6,060 bases of DNA from Bryobacterales bacterium. GTDB taxonomy: Bacteria; Acidobacteriota; Terriglobia; Bryobacterales; Bryobacteraceae. The position numbers were made by a program, and so were the translations under genes. Below the pieces are notes generated by a model. That model made no database searches. It saw only the letters and a list, made by a program, of their open reading frames with translations, and had not been told where the DNA came from. The stretch spans positions 1 to 6,060 of the forward strand of contig JANXQZ010000962.1 in the NCBI GenBank assembly GCA_025353235.1, in the 5' to 3' direction. Of this stretch, positions 5,312 through 6,060 are shown piece by piece. Numbering within the stretch: the stretch's first letter is position 1; each line of letters begins with the position of its first letter.

Positions 5312-6060
5312 CTACGTGTGCCGAGCTACGTAGAGGAGCAACCCAAAAATAACCACCGGGATCAGCGCCAGCATTCCATAAAAGGCGACCTGCCGAGGCC
5401 ACGAGGAGCGCCGCTTCTTCCAGTCCAGCATCTCCGGCCGGTCCGCGACCCCAACCTGGTCCTGATGCGCCAAATCCCAGGCGAACTCTCGCGCAGTGGC
5501 GTATCGATTTTTAGGGTCGCGCTCCAGTGCGCGGTACAAAATCTCCTGCAACTCCGGCGAGATGGACGGATCCGCCTCGCGCGGAGGCACGGGATTATTC
5601 AGCAGCCGATCGTTCATGATCGCAAACGGGTTCGGCCCTGAAAAAGGCGTCTTGCCGGTCAACATCTCGTAGAGCATCACGCCCAACGCGAATACATCGC
5701 TGCGTCCATCGCCGCGCTTCCCTTTTACTTGTTCGGGGGAAATATATTCGGGCGTGCCCATCACCTGAGAAAGCTTGGCGAAAGTGAGACGCCGCGCTCC
5801 GGCCTGCCCTGCAATTCCAAAGTCGATCAGCTTTATATTGTCGTTAGAATCCACCATGATATTCTCGGGCTTTAAATCGCGATGAACCACGCCATGAGTA
5901 TGGATGTGCTGCAGAGCTTCGGAAATGTTCAGTGCGATTTTGACGGCTCGCTCGGCGGGAAGCTTACCCTGCTGGCCTAGGATTTCACGCAACAGTTGCC
6001 CGTCTACCCACTCCATCACCATGTAGACTTTGCTGCGCTCGTCGTCGGTGAAGACCTTCA
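5312..6060 (-). CDS. Ser/Thr protein kinase (PknB-like), C-terminal part with membrane anchor
   Basis: Hanks-type kinase that phosphorylates proteins on Ser/Thr. The frame stays open to the right edge (KVFTDDERSKVYMVMEWVDG), so the ATG at 6022 is internal (beta-5/hinge), and the N-lobe with the P-loop, ATP-binding Lys and helix-C Glu is outside. Numbering from that Met: catalytic loop HRDLKPEN (47-54, D49, N54), DFG 67-69, activation segment ending GTPEYISPE (89-97; SPE replaces APE, common in bacteria), DVFALG (109-114) and a conserved Arg at 173 (NRYATA). After the kinase fold come a basic stretch KKRRSS (202-207), one hydrophobic helix (about 212-233) and only ARHT beyond it, so there is no extracellular PASTA or other sensor domain. 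Predicted topology: cytoplasmic kinase, C-terminal tail anchor. The catalytic residues in view are intact, so an active kinase is likely. Substrate unknown. Confidence 0.95.
   Translation of the reverse strand, partial: KVFTDDERSKVYMVMEWVDGQLLREILGQQGKLPAERAVKIALNISEALQHIHTHGVVHRDLKPENIMVDSNDNIKLIDFGIAGQAGARRLTFAKLSQVMGTPEYISPEQVKGKRGDGRSDVFALGVMLYEMLTGKTPFSGPNPFAIMNDRLLNNPVPPREADPSISPELQEILYRALERDPKNRYATAREFAWDLAHQDQVGVADRPEMLDWKKRRSSWPRQVAFYGMLALIPVVIFGLLLYVARHT

Noticed and set aside
6020..6022. ATG as the start of a 236-aa kinase
   Set aside because: The frame continues to the window edge with typical kinase sequence, and the protein would lack the entire ATP-binding N-lobe.

Overview
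The window reads as an ordinary stretch of a mesophilic bacterial chromosome with moderately high GC. The gene complement suggests an acidobacterium (Acidobacteriota, Terriglobia/Solibacteres type): a YpdA-type bacillithiol-linked flavoprotein, a Tat-signal TIM-barrel 'sugar phosphate isomerase/epimerase', a PknB-like Ser/Thr kinase, a Uma2-family protein and a GC-rich multi-hairpin intergenic repeat. This placement is an inference from gene types; no marker here proves it.

Layout. Positions 1-1994 (+) hold the 3' three quarters of alaS (alanyl-tRNA synthetase), cut by the left edge. A 66-bp compound palindrome (1990-2055) begins on the last codon of alaS and contributes its stop codon. Then comes a tightly packed plus-strand trio: a YpdA-like flavoprotein (2088-3059), a Tat-signal TIM-barrel protein whose ATG overlaps the ypdA stop (3059-3913), and a membrane fatty-acid-hydroxylase/sterol-desaturase-family protein starting 2 nt later at TTG (3916-4737). 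On the minus strand, converging on the trio, are a Ser/Thr protein kinase with a C-terminal membrane anchor (5312-6060, N-terminus cut by the right edge) and, 23 nt downstream of it, a Uma2-family putative nuclease (4698-5288). The desaturase-like gene and the Uma2 gene overlap tail to tail by 40 bp.

Working together. alaS is housekeeping. The trio is probably one transcription unit, judged by a 1-nt overlap and a 2-nt gap, and combines a soluble NAD(P)H/FAD redox enzyme, a predicted exported metal-dependent sugar-type isomerase and a di-iron membrane oxygenase. No shared pathway can be read from sequence. The kinase and Uma2 genes are probably co-transcribed, with no evident functional link.

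The most interesting non-coding feature is the 66-bp palindrome. It can fold as three adjacent hairpins closed by a short stem, or as one long imperfect hairpin, and looks like a dispersed REP/MITE-type repeat rather than a canonical terminator. The most interesting coding observation is that the YpdA-like protein lacks a Cys at the position reported as redox-active in Firmicutes YpdA, but carries other cysteines near the flavin-binding region. I see no convincing new multi-gene defence or mobile system in this window. No stretch longer than 300 bases lacks a gene.
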